Below are positions 22,211 through 34,485 of a stretch of 64,000 bases of DNA, piece after piece. Within the stretch, counting starts at the first letter, position 1; each line of letters begins with the position of its first letter. Where the stretch lies: contig CM039510.1 of NCBI GenBank assembly GCA_022432975.1, positions 15,084,381-15,148,380 of the forward strand, written 5' to 3'. The notes below the pieces were generated by a model that was not told where the DNA came from, did no database searches, and saw only the letters and a program-made list of their open reading frames with translations. A program made the position numbers and the translations under genes. This stretch comes from Begonia masoniana (Eukaryota > Streptophyta > Magnoliopsida > Cucurbitales > Begoniaceae).

Positions 22211-22903
22211 CTTATATTCATTGACACCACATTTCAAAGTACCTTGTCTTCACATCCTTCAATGGAGAAGTATATGCAAACATGTTTTGATACCTTGACA
22301 TCTTCTCGATCATTGAACCAACTCAATTTGTCTGGAGTTTGATGTAAAGTGGTTTTCAACCCCAATTTATCCACAAAGTCTCAAGAGGCCACATTAGTTC
22401 AACTACCCATCAATGATTAATGAGCATACTTTATCTTTGATCAAACACTGACTATAGAATATGTTGTCTCTTTGAAACCCTTCTTCTCGGATTTGAGTAG
22501 TTAGAACTCCTCTTCTCCATTACTAGAGCCTTTAAAGTTAGGAAAAAATACCAAAAAATGCCTCATCTTATCATTAGAATCATGCCTAGGTCTCGGATTA
22601 AAGAGTTCTTCAAACTCAGCCTCTTCATTAAATTCATCTCAGCTATTTCTACTCATGGGCGTGCTACACCTTCTCCTAGGTATTGGTATTGGAGGAGGCC
22701 TCACATATTGATTTCTTGACTCCAGCATTAGTTGTTGCAAGTTGGACAGACATACCTCTAAGTTCATCAAGTTGCCCTTGCACCTTAAATTCTCATTCCT
22801 TCAAAGGGGGTAGGGTTAGTGTTGAAGTTTGTGCTTCACGGCTTTGAGTCGCTTGAGCTCCAAAAAAAGAGAATAAAAAACAGAGCAAGGCTCAAATACC
22901 AAA
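22211..22903 (-). pseudogene. E3 protease/gag remnants and degenerate primer site
   Basis: Minus-strand codons across 22211-22500 continue the protease region cut by solo LTR B. Between about 22500 and 22885 only weak gag-like sequence remains, far too short for a full gag, so a large deletion is likely. At 22889-22901 the minus strand reads TGGTATTTGAGCC, a decayed tRNA-iMet primer site next to the right LTR. Confidence 0.55.
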
Positions 22904-23915
22904 TGATGTGCTTCAAGCATATGAATGAAACTTGGAACACAAAAATGCCACGGCTTGAAAAATTATTTTGGCCGAGAAAATGGGAACTTCCCACAAGCAC
23001 AACTTTGTCTCTCTAACTTAGATGAAGTTGATATTTGTACAGCTTCTTGATCAAAATGTGGTAGAAATGTCTTCCAAAACTCAGGGGGAAGAATCAAAGG
23101 GGGTTAAGAGATATGCATGCTCAAGTGCTAGTTGGTCTGAGGAGTGCTACGACTGCCCTTCTTAGGTTCTTTTGGCTGTCTTTGAAGAGAACCTCTCCAA
23201 ATTGCTTCTTGAGAGTACCTATAACCTTACTGGAGACTCCACGTCAATGAAAGAAGAGTGGATGAGGATATAGTAGCATTGACATCCATTTGCACTCACA
23301 AAAAGTGAAATCAAAATCACATACTCACACTTGGATGTTACTCACAAAGGTAGCTCGACAACTTGAACAGAGAACTATAAAAGTTTGAAAACTTTAAGAA
23401 TAAAGTTCATTAGGTGATGCAGTCAACCCATAGGGATGGCTTAAATACAACCTTCAAGGAAAATTAGGATTTTCAAATACAAAAAGAAAGGCATCACATG
23501 ACTTGCTAACAAAAAGGAAACAAGTAATCGGCTAGTTGATAAAGCCGAGTACCTAGACGTGCCTACTTTGGGTTTGTTGACTCTAAAATCCCAAAATGTG
23601 TCTTTTACATACTATTGCATCAAGTCCAACATAAACATATTATTATACAGACATTACAAAGGTGCAAGGTACTCCTCTTGGCCTCATGTCATGCTAGAGC
23701 TTCAATTCTTCAAGAGTGAATGTTTGAAGGTAATATTTGATAACTCGGGTTTTGCATTTTTAAGCCAACTAATTGTATGCATTGGCTTATCTTTATCTCT
23801 CGCATTTAGATCCTCCACTATGCTATTAATGAATGACGTGTCTCAAAAATGAACAAATAGGTTAGTGAGCCTCTTGACTCAGGATATTGTAAGGGGTTCC
23901 CTTAGCATATCATCT
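22904..23915 (-). mobile_element. E3: 5' LTR (right copy)
   Basis: Co-linear with 12542-13620 (see there). It lies directly beside the degenerate primer site at 22889-22901, which marks it as the 5' LTR of a minus-strand element. Ends are approximate. Confidence 0.7.
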
Positions 23916-25068
23916 ATAGAATTAATGCCACATTATGTCATGGTTCATTCCACAACGTCTATTTACAGTTCTTGATAATTTAGTCATTTTAGAAGTACGA
24001 CCAAATTGGATGATAGATAGAAACTGTGCACCTCTAGATTACATATAATGTGAAGGATAGACATTTCATTCATGCATAACTAGACCAAAATAGTAAAAGG
24101 TAATAAAATGTTTTTTGATATACATCGACATTTGCTTTAATGCATTCATATGTACTTGATGTTGTGGCATTGATCACATGGAAGATAATTTGGCTAATAT
24201 GACTACAGTACGTAATTGCCTTTTGTACTAGGTATACACATATTAGTTGATCCTAGTGTCCAATTAGTTGACCAAATTGAAAATGAGGATATCACAAATT
24301 TTCACCAAAGGCATTTTTTGCCTTGGAAATCTACAGAATGTAGTATTTCGTGGTTTAAGTCAAAACAATTTTGAGTTTATGTTGTGGTGCTCACATATTT
24401 TTTAAGTTAAAATACATTAAAAAAATGGCATAAATAATATAAAAATTAAGTGTGGGAATGCCTCAAAATCCAAGGAATACAATGCCACAAAATTATACAA
24501 GGTTTGGAGGCCTTGATGTCCAACATTTATGTCTCCTTGGAGAAAAGCAGGTTTGATACCTCACCGTTAAGTACTAGAATGTTTTGGCATTGTACAAGGT
24601 TTTATGCCTCAACGTTCATTGTTTTAATGCTTAGTGTATGTTCATGGGCTAGACATTATGGCGAGGCATGAGTTATGCCCTACCGTCAGGGTATAAAGTT
24701 TTCTGCTTTAGTCATTTTATAACTGTGACTAAATGAGATATGGTTAACACAATATTCCTCTAGTTCATGGATAATACGATAGTATAGGCACATTATGTTT
24801 AGGATAATTATATTAGTTATGAATATATGTATAACCATATTACTATAATGTTTATATATTCCTTGTGTTTATCACAATGGTGTGACACTTGGGACAACAT
24901 ATGAGATATACTAGGTAGATGCACATTCTATGACCTTATTGTCCAATGTCTAGGTAACCTATATATTCAAGCTAATGCATATCTACTATTACCATTACTC
25001 AGATTGGAGGCATTGTGTGATTGGTTGGAAGGTCTACGTTGGTAATATTAGAACCCTTAGTGATCTTT
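23916..25068. other. AT-rich stretch with no recognisable feature
   Basis: No coding frame with family motifs, no LTR ends and no clear inverted or tandem repeat were seen. It lies between E3 and the E6 LTR, so it may be the oldest local DNA or an unrecognised decayed element. A 73-codon frame at 24450-24671 resembles nothing known to me. Confidence 0.5.
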
Positions 25069-26100
25069 TGTAACACCCAAAAAATTTTATTTAGCGTGCG
25101 TGACCTTAGTATAGATGAGTTAGGATACTTGGATATTAAAGTGAGAAGGTTTTGAGTTTGAAGTAAAGGGAAGAAAAGATGTTTGACAATTCAAACCAAA
25201 AAGGGTTTGAAAAGTCAAAGAGGGGATGTTGAAAATTAAAGGAATATGGACTAATAGGAAGCTAGTCCTTTAATGAATTACCATTTGAAAAGTTGGGGGT
25301 TTAAAGATTGCTTTTCACGTTGGAATTCATGAGAGAAAAGAGAGGGTTTAATTGTAATTTTAGAAAAATTGTGGTAAAAAGCAAAAAGTGAAGAAAAGTT
25401 TAGGTTAAAAGAGAATTTGGTCTTCTCTTTCCCTCACCCTCCACGATATTTGCTTCTCCTCCATTGCTGCAATTTCCTTCTTCCTCTCATCAAGATTTCT
25501 CAAGTTTAAGGTATGAGATTAAATGGGATTTTAGTTTTATACGTTTAGGTGTTGGATTTTGGTGTTTTTAGGGTTTTGTGAGTTTTGAAAGGATTTGAGA
25601 AACCTTAGAGGTGGGCTACGAAATTTTAATTATTTTTTGCTGGCTTTTCTTCCAAATTGGATTGTTTAAGTCTTAGATATGTTGGTTTAAGTTATTTTGG
25701 AGTTAGATTAGCAAATTGTTGTGTGTTGTGAAAAATCGGTTTTGATCAATTATGTAGCCGGTTCTGTTCTGCAGTTTCTGACTCAGTTGGCTGGTTGGTT
25801 TTGTAAAATAAATTTATTCATTGGATAGTAGACATGGAGAGATTTATAGAATGGGGTGAATCATCAAAATCCGATGAAAAATGAGAAAGTTATAGTCGTT
25901 CGAAGTTGGACGGTGGAAATTGGGGAAAACTTGGGTGTTGGGGTTTTTATTTGGCAAAGTTAGTTTGGTTGTGTGAGAATTATAGTAAATATCCTTTAGT
26001 TTATGTTTTGGTGATTTTAAGTAATTTTTCCATTAATGTGCTAGGTTAACGAGCGAGTGAATTGTATACTCGGAGTGAGCCAACGCGTGCGGGAGTTCAG

Positions 26101-26854
26101 GTAAGTAGTGGATCGCTTGTGTTTTGCCTTCGGGCATACACCATGGAACCGTAGGGAATTGTTTGCTTGGTTGTTTTGTTTTTGTCTTATGTCGTTTTTT
26201 TGTATGTGACATGCATCATGGGTTTTAAACTACAAAATACGTGTTTGGAGCATCGTTTGCAATTTGTGAAAGTGAAAATGTAAAGATATGTGAGGCAATG
26301 TGAATTGTTGTGGAGTCGCCTCGTCGCGAATTAGTGCCTGAAAGAATGACAGTTCGAGAGGGTTCCAAAAAAGAGGTGTGGTGGTCTCTTGTGGAGTAGC
26401 TTCGTCGCGAATAGTGCCTGGAAGAATGACAATTCGGGAGGTTATCACAAAGTCACCTCGTCGCGAACAGTGCCTGAAAGAATGGCAATTCGAGAGGTGT
26501 CTACAAGAGAGTAACAGCTGAAAGCATGTAAGTTGTTGTGATTATGAACGAGGTTGATTGATCGATGTGGGAGAAGATCATGTATGGCAGTCCCGTGTGT
26601 GAACACAATGTGTGCCTCGGATCTGGCTCTACGTGGTCAACGCGTGACCATCCTGTTAGGATAGGTATCCGCTTGACGCACAAGTGAAAGTGAAGAGTAA
26701 TGAAATGAGAACGAGTTGAACAAAACCGAGTGTTAGATACCGCATGTATTAGGGTTGTGTGTGAGGGTGATGTGTGCGGTGTGCACTTTGTTTTTGTATG
26801 CATTATTCCTTACTTACTAAGCATTAGACTTACATTTTGTGTTCCATGGTATAG
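26101..26854 (+). other. Putative LTR intron with complementary ends (E6)
   Basis: Donor TTCAG|GTAAGT is at 26101. Arm 1 TACACCATGGAAC (26137-26149) pairs with arm 2 GTTCCATGGTATA (26841-26853) at 12 of 13 positions. Hairpin TGCC-TTCG-GGCA (26125-26136) is a UUCG-type tetraloop and abuts arm 1. A TAAG..CTTA stem (26818-26832) ends 21 nt before the AG at 26853-26854. Confidence 0.62.
26311..26502 (+). repeat. Three-copy repeat inside the E6 LTR intron
   Basis: Units start at about 26311, 26392 and 26450. Each contains CGTCGCGAA, AGTGCCTGRAAGAATG and TTCGRGAGG. TGCC..GGCA can pair in the third unit. Spacing between units varies (about 81 and 58 bp). Confidence 0.75.
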
Positions 26855-27260
26855 GTGTTGACAGGATTACAGGTGAAAGCCTTACGGAAAGCTAGAACTG
26901 GAACGCAGTTGGTGATGTACGGGCATGCCGGTGCAGGCAGTTGTCGGGGCATCTCGACCATGGTCTTCGTGGAGTTGTGAGTGATAGTGTAACGACCCGA
27001 GGAGGATCATCACGTGTCATGACTTTCCTTTAAACTTATCCGTACTTTTATACCTCTGTAATCGGTGTATATATTTTTTTTTTATATATATATCGAATCT
27101 CATTCTAACTTAACTTAAGTTCGCTGAACAACCACATTTAACTTTCACTCCTGCCGGTCGCTAAACGACAAACATCCAGTTGTTCTACCGGCCTGCACGT
27201 GCATCTCACATGATTCATTAGACATCTATCGGCAGGCACACATATTTGCCGTCACGTGTT

Positions 27261-27895
27261 AACTCACATCATCTGCCGATGACGTGGCACTACATCTTCT
27301 GGTAGATTAACTCACATCATCTGCCGATGACGTGGCACTACATCTTCTGGTAGATTAACTCACATCATCTGCCGATGACGTGGCACTACATCTTCTGGTA
27401 GATTAACTCACATCATCTGCCGATGACGTGGCACTACATCTTCTGGTAGATTAACTCACATCATCTGCCGATGACGTGGCACTACATCTTCTGGTAGATT
27501 AACTCACATCATCTGCCGATGACGTGGCACTACATCTTCTGGTAGATTAACTCACATCATCTGCCGATGACGTGGCACTACATCTTCTGGTAGATTAACT
27601 CACATCATCTGCCGATGACGTGGCACTACATCTTCTGGTAGATTAACTCACATCATCTGCCGATGACGTGGCACTACATCTTCTGGTAGATTAACTCACA
27701 TCATCTGCCGATGACGTGGCACTACATCTTCTGGTAGATTAACTCACATCATCTGCCGATCTGCCGATGGCATTTATACTACATCTTCCGATAGATTAAC
27801 TCACATCATCTGCCGATGACGTGGCACTACATCTTCTGGTCTGGTAGATTAACTCACATCATCTGCCGATGACGTGGCACTACATCTTCTGGTAA
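27261..27895 (-). repeat. 48-bp minisatellite, about 13 copies (LTR-a)
   Basis: The unit begins AACTCACATCATCTGCCGAT and continues GACGTGGCACTACATCTTCT to GGTAGATT. Most copies are identical. One (about 27741-27796) is a variant carrying GGCATTTATACTACATC, and a short CTGGT duplication follows at 27838. Each unit contains TGACGTGGC, a bZIP-type (C/G-box hybrid) sequence. Just downstream is TGATGACGTCAGC with a perfect TGACGTCA. Confidence 0.93.
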
Positions 27896-28585
27896 GGCGG
27901 AATGACATTTCCATCTTCCGGTATCTTGACCTACTACACATGCCGATCTCTAGGCATATCGTCTGCTGATGACGTCAGCCGGAAGACAAATACTTTTCCT
28001 CTTCCGATGACGTCCTCCGGAAGACAGACTTACCCGACTCCCATCACAATCCTCCTGTCGATTTCTACACTTCAAAATAACACATCTCCTGCCGATAGAC
28101 AAGTACTTTCATCTACCGACTACTAAACATTAACCTAACATCTTCTTCTTCCGGTAGACAAGCAAACTTCATCTACCGATTTCTAAACTCCATAATAACA
28201 CTCACACCTTCCGATAGACAAATACATTTCGTCTACCGGCAGCACAAACATCATAACTTCAAACTTAATACCGGGACACCAACAGAATAAACCACAGATT
28301 CATTAAAACTCATACAGCGGAAGACTTAGTTAAAATCACTCATTCTATATTCTTATAATATACTCATAATCAGTATTCAAGCTAGACAAGTTCAAGCTCC
28401 ATAATCATAAGTAACATCATCCTACTTAAACTTTTATGTTCATAGTTATCATTAAAACCTTAAGAGTAAAACCAGAGGGTCATAATCGCCATCCAGCCAC
28501 AGACTTTCCACCCTGAGCACCTTCCAGCAACCGAGCTTAGAACTTTCATCCTCAACTTTGTATTCCTCACCTGATATTTCTTCAC

Positions 28586-29209
28586 CTACATCGTAAGGTG
28601 TAACTGTAAGCCTAAGGCTTAGTAAGGAATGCAAACTATTATGAGTTCATGAATGCATAACTTGGAGAAAAACATGCTCATAAGTCTTTTCTTTTCACGT
28701 ACTTGTTCTTAATCATCATTCATAATCGTATCTCGTATTCATTGTTCATAATCATCATTCGTAGACATGCTCATATTCATCATTCCTTTCATCATTCATA
28801 TTCTTCATTACATTATGTGGTTTAAGGGAGGATTTGTGCCGGTAAAGGGGGTTCGACAGTGAGTTTGATCATGGTCCCTACTGCGGGTCGTATTCATATG
28901 TCCTACTGCGGACTGTGACATACGCCGAACCACCCCCAACCCTCACTTAACCACGTTGCATAAGTTTTATCTTCTTACCTTATTCATGAGAAAACATATT
29001 TCAAAACATTTTCATATGCTTGAGAAGTAAAACATGATGCATAACATAAATGCACTTAATCATCGAACTAAGACAGGGGAGTACATGAGAATAACAGAAC
29101 CATATCCATCGACATTTCATCAAACATATAGCAGACAATGTTCACTAAATCTAACTTAATCCTTTGATGTAGGGCCCTATTGGCCGGAAACTTAATACAT
29201 TCACTTACC
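28586..29209 (-). other. Putative LTR intron with complementary ends (LTR-a)
   Basis: On the minus strand, donor CCAG|GTAAGT is at 29209. Arm 1 CCTACATC (29174-29167) pairs with arm 2 GATGTAGG (28592-28585), the ATC/GAT variant of the arms. Hairpin GGCC-AATAG-GGCC abuts arm 1. TAAGCC-TTA-GGCTTA (28621-28607) ends 20 nt before the AG. LTR-b and LTR-c carry the same parts (35709-36296 and 43352-43940). Confidence 0.6.
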
Positions 29210-29696
29210 TGGATTCCTTAGCAACTTGAATCACCTTCTCTTCAACTTCTTCACCTAACACATTTCACATTACAGTAGTTAAAATAAAGTCCTAAAAGTT
29301 CTAATCGAAAGTCATCCTAGAATCTAACAGCTAAGGTTCTCTGTGCAGTCTGAAATCCAAAACCGAAACAGCTAGATATAGCTATCGATTAAACGGGGTC
29401 GGTTATATAAAAGGTCCAGAATCGATTTAAAGGTGGCATTACCAAATGAAGATAAAGAACGATAACCAACTGACTCAGCCATTGAAGAGCCCGAAAGTAC
29501 AAGTTCAACTGAAAACAGAGTTCTAAATGACTACCCGGCATCTACATTGTCAAAATCTTACCTAGAATGCGGGTTATCGGAGTGGAGGCTGAAAAACCAG
29601 TTGCTGGGGAGGAAGAAAGTTCCAGAGAAGAAGGGAGTCGCCGAGAGGAAATGTCGGCTGCAGTGAGGTTTAAATGAGATTTAAGGTTTCCATTTT

Positions 29697-29705
29697 CTAT
29701 TTATA
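29697..29705 (-). promoter_or_regulatory. LTR-a TATA box
   Basis: The minus strand reads TATAAATAG, followed downstream by a CT-rich leader ending at a CTAG|GTAAGA donor (about 29560). The same box is present in LTR-b and LTR-c. As the left LTR it lies at the 3' end of INT1 and would drive transcription out of the array into E6. Confidence 0.6.
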
Positions 29706-29904
29706 CCTAATCCTTCAATCTTTATTACAAAATTGCCACTCAACCTAGTTTTACTCAACTTGTAATGAATTTGCCTCAACATTAAATTTAATCATAAAGG
29801 TTAAATAAAGGGTAACAATGAGAATGGTCAGAAAATCACCTGGCCGAAATGTCGGGCGTTACATCCACCCCTCCTTAAACAAAATTTTCGTCCCCGAAAA
29901 TTGG

Positions 29905-32900
29905 TCAAGCAAAGAGTTTTGGATACTTGTCCAACATATCCTGCTGCAGTTCCCATGTAGCTTCTTCAATACCATGATTCTTCCACAAAACCTTAACCAA
30001 CAAGATTTCCTTATTCCTTAGAGTCTTCACTGCAGAATCCAAAATTTGTACTGGTTTCTCTTCATACACCAAATTAGGTTCAACTTCGATTTCTGTTGGT
30101 TCAACAACCTGAGTCGGATCACGTATGCATTTCCTTAGCATAGACACATGAAAGACATTGTGAACCTTTTCCAAAGATGGAGGCAAAAGTAATCTATAGG
30201 CTGTGCTACCAATCTTAGCTAAGACAGGGAATGGTCCAATGAACCGTGGGTTAAGCTTTCCCTTCTTACCAAATCTTAAGACTCCTCTAAATGGTGAAAT
30301 CTTCAGGAAAACTTCATCGCCAACAGAAAATTCAAGATCTCTTCTTCTTTGGTCCGCATAACTCTTCTGCCGGCTTTGTGCAGTTAACATCCTTTTCCTA
30401 ATGACTGTAATCTTGTCTGACATCTGTTGTAAAATCTCTGGGCCCAATAACTTCGCTTCACCAACCTCATCCCAGTACAAAGGTGACCTACATTTCCTGC
30501 CATACAAAGCTTCATAGGGTGCCATACCAATGGTGGACTGGTAACTATTGTTGTAAGAAAACTCAATCAGAGGTAGGTGTCTACTCCATGTAGTCTGAAA
30601 GTCAAGCACACATGCTCTCAACATATCCTCGAGTATCTGAATGGTCCTCTCGGATTGTCCATCTGTCTGCGGGTGAAAAGCGGTGCTGAAGGATAACTTT
30701 GTGCCTAAGGTACCTTGTAAACTTTTCCAGAATCGGGAGGTGAATCTAGGGTCACGATCAGAGACTATGGATACGGGAATCCCATGCAATCTGATAATTT
30801 CTTGAACGTAAAGATTAGCAAGTTGGTCCATCGTGTAGGTTGTCTTTACAGGTAAGAAATGAGCTGACTTTGTCATCCTATCAATCACAACCCAAATACT
30901 GTCATGTCCTTTAGTTGTTTTAGGTAAGCCTACAACAAAATCCATGGCAATGTTTTCCCACTTCCATTCGGGAATAGGTAGAGGTTGAAGGGTACCTCCT
31001 GGTCGTTGGTGCTCGGCTTTAACTTGCTGGCATACCAAGCATGATTCTACGTACTTGGCGACATCCCTCTTCATATTAGGCCACCAATAAAGTAACTTCA
31101 AGTCTCGATACATCTTGGTGCTACCGGGATGTATAGAAAAGGAAGACGAGTGAGCCTCGGCCAAAATCAACTTACGTAATTCTTCATCACAAGGGACATA
31201 CCATCGATTCCTAAATCTCAGGATTCCATCATTGGAAAGACTAAACTCGGAGGTGGCGTCCTTCAACTTATTCATCATACTGTTATTCTCCTCGGAATCC
31301 TTCTGTTGTGACTCTTTGATCTTTTCCAAAACCGTTGGTTGAATGGTCAAATCGGTAAGTAAGGCTGACAACCCTGGAACTAGTTCCAATTCAAACTTCT
31401 GAACTTCAGTCCTCAAGGGTGCAGACAAAACTGACACTGCGGGTTGCATTGTTTTTGACATTCTGCTCAAAGCATCGGCTACAGCATTAGCCTTACCCGG
31501 GTGGTACTTGATTTCAAAGTCATAGTCCTTAACAAATTCTAACCAACGTCTTTGTCTCATGTTTAATTCCTTTTGGGTGAAAAGATACTTTAAACTCTTG
31601 TGGTCAGAAAACACATCGCACTGCTGTCCATACAAATAGTGCCTCCAAATTTTTAAAGCAAAAACAACTGCAGCTAGCTCTAAATCATGAGTGGGGTAAT
31701 TCTGTTCATAACCTTTTAGCTGCCTAGAGGCATACGCCACAACTTTACCTTCTTGCATCAAAACACATCCCAAACCAATCTTGGATGCGTCACAATAAAC
31801 ACTAAATTTTCCTTCTTCAGTTGGGAGAGTTAATAGCGGGGCTGTCGTTAACTTCTGTTTCAATGATTGGAAGCTATCTTCACAAGCTTCGGTCCAAAAG
31901 TACTTGAGGTCCTTCTTGGTTAAATTGGTCAAAGGTTTAGCTATCATAGAGAATCCTTTAATGAACTTTCTATAGTAGCCAGCCAGACCAAGGAAACTTC
32001 GAACTTCACTGACATTCTTTGGCTGTGGCCAATCCTTAACGGCCTGAACCTTAGTTGGATCTACTGATATGCCCTCAGCAGAAATGACATGACCTAAAAA
32101 GTTGACCTTATCCAGCCAAAATTCACATTTGGACAATTTGGCATAAAGCTGCTGCTGTTTTAAGGTTGATAACACTATTCTCAAATGTTCAGCATGGTCG
32201 GCTTCAGTCTGTGAGTATACTAAAATGTCATCTATAAACACAATCACAAACTTATCCAGGTATTCACGAAATACTCGGTTCATCAAGTCCATGAAAGCTG
32301 CAGGCGCGTTAGTCAGTCCAAATGACATCACAAGAAATTCATAATGTCCGTAGCGGGTTCTGAAGGCTGTCTTTGGTATATCTCCTTCCTTAACCTTCAG
32401 TTGGTAATAACCCGAACGTAAGTCAATCTTTGAGAATACCTTAGCTCCTTGTAGTTGGTCAAACAGGTCATCTATCCGGGGTAAAGGATATTTATTCTTG
32501 ACTGTCAACTTATTCAGTTCTCTGTAGTCTATACACATTCTAAGAGAACCATCTTTCTTCTTAACGAAAAGGACAGGTGCACCCCAGGGAGAACTACTAG
32601 AACGTATAAATCCCTTGTCAACTAATTCCTGTAGTTGGACCTTTAATTCTTTCAACTCAACAGGTGCCATTCGGTAAGGATTCTTAGATACAGGTAATGC
32701 CTCGGGGTATGTATCAATCACAAATTCTATCTCTCTATCGGGTGGTAGTCCCGGTAAGTCGTCCAAGAATGCTTCAGGAAACTCTCGTACGGTAGGAATA
32801 CCTTGTAATTCCACTTTATTCTTTACTCGGACATCCATTATGTTAGCTAGGTAACTCAAGCAACCACTCTTCAGTAACCGTTGAGTCACTAGTGAGGATA

Positions 32901-34326
32901 TGATTGGTATCTTACTCATCTTTGGAATAGCTTGGAAGGTATACCGATCTCCATTTGGGGGTCGGAAATCAACTAGGCCAGACCTACAACTAATCGTGGC
33001 ATAATGCCTAAATAACCAATCCATTCCTAAAATAATCTCATATCCTTTCATGTCAATCATAATCAGTTCTACATATAGCTCCTTATCTCCTAAGGACAAA
33101 ACATCACCCTTCAACATTTGCTCAGAATGTAAAGACTTCCCTGATGGTAACATAACTCTATACGGTTTATCAACTGGCGAAAGTTCTAACTTATGTTTAC
33201 ACACAAACAGGGTTGCTATGAATGAGTGTGTGGCTCCCGTATCAATAAGTGTATAAGCAGAAAAACCACAAACCATAATGGTACCTGATATGACCGTGTG
33301 TGGTTCAACATCTTCATCCTCCATCATAGCATAGACTCTTGGTGCAACTCTAATTCGATTCGGGTCTGATGGCATCGGGCAGTCTCTGGCTATGTGTCCA
33401 ACCTTGTCGCATCTATAGCAACGGCCAGAGTGCAGCTTGCACTCCCCATGGTGATTCTTCTGACAGTTGGAACATAGGGGAGCCGAAGGTCGCTTTCCTC
33501 TTCCTTGGTCATCACTTGGATTGAAGGATCTCTTAACACCTTGCTGTTGTTGTTGCTGGTTTCTGTTCTGCTGGGGTTGCCATCCCTTGTTCTGCCGTGG
33601 TGGTGGTTGAGTCTCCTTAGTGAACTTCCTTGGCTGTTCACGCTGTGCATAAGCTGTCATCTCAGCCTCCTCCAATTCCAGGGCCTTAGCCGTCACTTCG
33701 CCATAAGGTATATTGTGTATCCCAGAAGTCTTTACCTTCACATACAAACTCGGCTTCAGTCCTTGAACAAATTGGTAAATCTTGTCTTCATCATTCTCAA
33801 CCAGTCGGGGAGCAAACCGTGACAAAGCATCGAATTTGCATATATAATCCGTCACAGAGCCAGTTTGCCGCAGGTTCATGAATTCTTTCTTCTTGCTGGC
33901 CTGAACGGTCCTATTGAAGTACTTGTCAAAGAAGGCAGTCTTAAACATATCCCAAGTCATAGTCTCTGCATTAACAGTGCTCTGAAGAGAATCCCACCAA
34001 TGCCTTGCATTCAGCTCCAAATGATAGACAGCATAGGTGACTCTATCTCCTTCATCAACTTTCGCATACTTAAACATGTCCTCTACTTTTCGGATCCATT
34101 CCTCAGCATAAATAGGGTCAGAAACTTGGCCATTGAATGTCGGGGGTCTGAGCCTGTGGAAGCGCTCACCCCCATGATCATGAGTTACATTAGAGCTGGA
34201 GTTCCCAAGCTCTTCTCTAGTAATCACTAGTTGCTCTATTTGTCGTGATTGGCGATTAACTAATTCTATTAGCTGAGCAACGGTGGTACTATCCACGTTG
34301 TCTTCCCTCTGTTGACCTCTTACCAT
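29905..34326 (-). CDS. E8 INT1 gag-pol polyprotein, uninterrupted
   Basis: About 1473 codons from the ATG at 34326 (MVRGQQRED); the frame is open 32 codons further up, but that part covers the leader intron. Order, with rough residues: gag capsid (60-190); CCHC knuckle [14 protein letters not shown] (about 300-314); aspartic protease with DTGATHSF (about 361); RT with YRELNKLT (about 600) and FIDDILVYS (about 697); RNase H with [10 protein letters not shown] (about 845); integrase HHCC domain (about 1059-1098); catalytic D, D, E in MDFVVGLP (about 1127), SDRDPRF (about 1188) and QSERTIQ (about 1226); and a C-terminal chromodomain with EEATWE (about 1430-1473). All signature residues are present and no stop or shift is seen, so this is a potentially functional Tekay-like copy. 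Whether it is expressed is unknown. Confidence 0.95.
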   Translation of the reverse strand: MVRGQQREDNVDSTTVAQLIELVNRQSRQIEQLVITREELGNSSSNVTHDHGGERFHRLRPPTFNGQVSDPIYAEEWIRKVEDMFKYAKVDEGDRVTYAVYHLELNARHWWDSLQSTVNAETMTWDMFKTAFFDKYFNRTVQASKKKEFMNLRQTGSVTDYICKFDALSRFAPRLVENDEDKIYQFVQGLKPSLYVKVKTSGIHNIPYGEVTAKALELEEAEMTAYAQREQPRKFTKETQPPPRQNKGWQPQQNRNQQQQQQGVKRSFNPSDDQGRGKRPSAPLCSNCQKNHHGECKLHSGRCYRCDKVGHIARDCPMPSDPNRIRVAPRVYAMMEDEDVEPHTVISGTIMVCGFSAYTLIDTGATHSFIATLFVCKHKLELSPVDKPYRVMLPSGKSLHSEQMLKGDVLSLGDKELYVELIMIDMKGYEIILGMDWLFRHYATISCRSGLVDFRPPNGDRYTFQAIPKMSKIPIISSLVTQRLLKSGCLSYLANIMDVRVKNKVELQGIPTVREFPEAFLDDLPGLPPDREIEFVIDTYPEALPVSKNPYRMAPVELKELKVQLQELVDKGFIRSSSSPWGAPVLFVKKKDGSLRMCIDYRELNKLTVKNKYPLPRIDDLFDQLQGAKVFSKIDLRSGYYQLKVKEGDIPKTAFRTRYGHYEFLVMSFGLTNAPAAFMDLMNRVFREYLDKFVIVFIDDILVYSQTEADHAEHLRIVLSTLKQQQLYAKLSKCEFWLDKVNFLGHVISAEGISVDPTKVQAVKDWPQPKNVSEVRSFLGLAGYYRKFIKGFSMIAKPLTNLTKKDLKYFWTEACEDSFQSLKQKLTTAPLLTLPTEEGKFSVYCDASKIGLGCVLMQEGKVVAYASRQLKGYEQNYPTHDLELAAVVFALKIWRHYLYGQQCDVFSDHKSLKYLFTQKELNMRQRRWLEFVKDYDFEIKYHPGKANAVADALSRMSKTMQPAVSVLSAPLRTEVQKFELELVPGLSALLTDLTIQPTVLEKIKESQQKDSEENNSMMNKLKDATSEFSLSNDGILRFRNRWYVPCDEELRKLILAEAHSSSFSIHPGSTKMYRDLKLLYWWPNMKRDVAKYVESCLVCQQVKAEHQRPGGTLQPLPIPEWKWENIAMDFVVGLPKTTKGHDSIWVVIDRMTKSAHFLPVKTTYTMDQLANLYVQEIIRLHGIPVSIVSDRDPRFTSRFWKSLQGTLGTKLSFSTAFHPQTDGQSERTIQILEDMLRACVLDFQTTWSRHLPLIEFSYNNSYQSTIGMAPYEALYGRKCRSPLYWDEVGEAKLLGPEILQQMSDKITVIRKRMLTAQSRQKSYADQRRRDLEFSVGDEVFLKISPFRGVLRFGKKGKLNPRFIGPFPVLAKIGSTAYRLLLPPSLEKVHNVFHVSMLRKCIRDPTQVVEPTEIEVEPNLVYEEKPVQILDSAVKTLRNKEILLVKVLWKNHGIEEATWELQQDMLDKYPKLFA

Positions 34327-34336
34327 CTTGAGATTC

Positions 34337-34395
34337 CTAACAATAATAGAAACACATCTTAACATAATGACATCACTAGAATCGTAAACACTTAC
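34337..34395 (-). other. Putative leader intron before gag (E8 INT1)
   Basis: On the minus strand, donor CAACT|GTAAGTG (34395) and acceptor TTGTTAG (AG at 34338-34337) enclose 59 nt, 10 nt before the gag ATG. The matching interval in INT2 has small indels. Confidence 0.5.
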
Positions 34396-34469
34396 AGTTG
34401 TTGGAGAGTACTCAGGTGGCAATCTGTGCTGGAAGGCAGTCTACAGAACCGATTTTAGAACCTGGTTTA

Positions 34470-34481
34470 GCTTTGATACCA
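34470..34481 (-). other. Primer-binding site (E8 INT1)
   Basis: The minus strand reads TGGTATCAAAGC, one mismatch from the tRNA-iMet site TGGTATCAGAGC used by neighbouring elements. It lies four bases inside LTR-b. INT2 has the same site with one T deleted (near 41590-41600). Confidence 0.8.
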
Positions 34482-34485
34482 TAAT

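Larger units (their letters stand above)
12542..23915 (-). mobile_element. E3: old gypsy element, minus strand, split by three insertions
   Basis: LTR-like flanks (12542-13620 and 22904-23915) enclose minus-strand pol remnants: protease (22211-22500 and 19215-19461), RT (18563-18955), RNase H (18129-18472), integrase (17138-17510 and 14588-15066) and a C-terminal tail (13390-13672). It is interrupted by Cassandra, solo LTR A and solo LTR B, each with target duplications. RT and integrase are only distantly related to the Tekay-like elements here. The SFHGLASFYWRFI and LTRSRSKR motifs and an ORF running into the LTR suggest a CRM-like chromovirus, but the clade is uncertain. Confidence 0.75.
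25069..26987 (+). mobile_element. E6: 5' LTR, first part
   Basis: It starts TGTAACACCC at 25069 and is broken at 26987 by E8, whose target duplication GATAG is 26983-26987. It contains the CT-rich first exon (about 25420-25510), an exon ending at the CAG|GTAAGT donor (26101) and an acceptor at 26854. It resumes at 44633. Confidence 0.85.
26988..29863 (-). mobile_element. E8: LTR-a (2876 bp)
   Basis: This is the terminal LTR on the left, serving as the 3' LTR of INT1. It holds a 13-copy 48-bp minisatellite (27261-27895), a donor/acceptor pair (28586-29209) and a TATA box (29697-29705). It is almost identical to LTR-c outside the repeat and poly-T tracts. Confidence 0.9.

Noticed and set aside
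24450..24671. 73-codon frame in the unassigned stretch
   Set aside because: No recognisable motif, AT-rich surroundings and no supporting signals; chance is the simplest explanation.
27261..27895. Regular 48-bp repeat considered as a CRISPR array
   Set aside because: Units are directly adjacent and identical with no spacers, and the context is a plant LTR. It is a minisatellite.
27970..28000. CTGATGA near TGACGTCAGCC in LTR-a as a hammerhead ribozyme core (retrozyme-like)
   Set aside because: The required GAAA after a short stem and the third conserved strand are not present.
33865..34230. 121-codon + strand frame (and its copy 40986-41351)
   Set aside because: It is the opposite strand of the gag domain in E8 and is a shadow frame.
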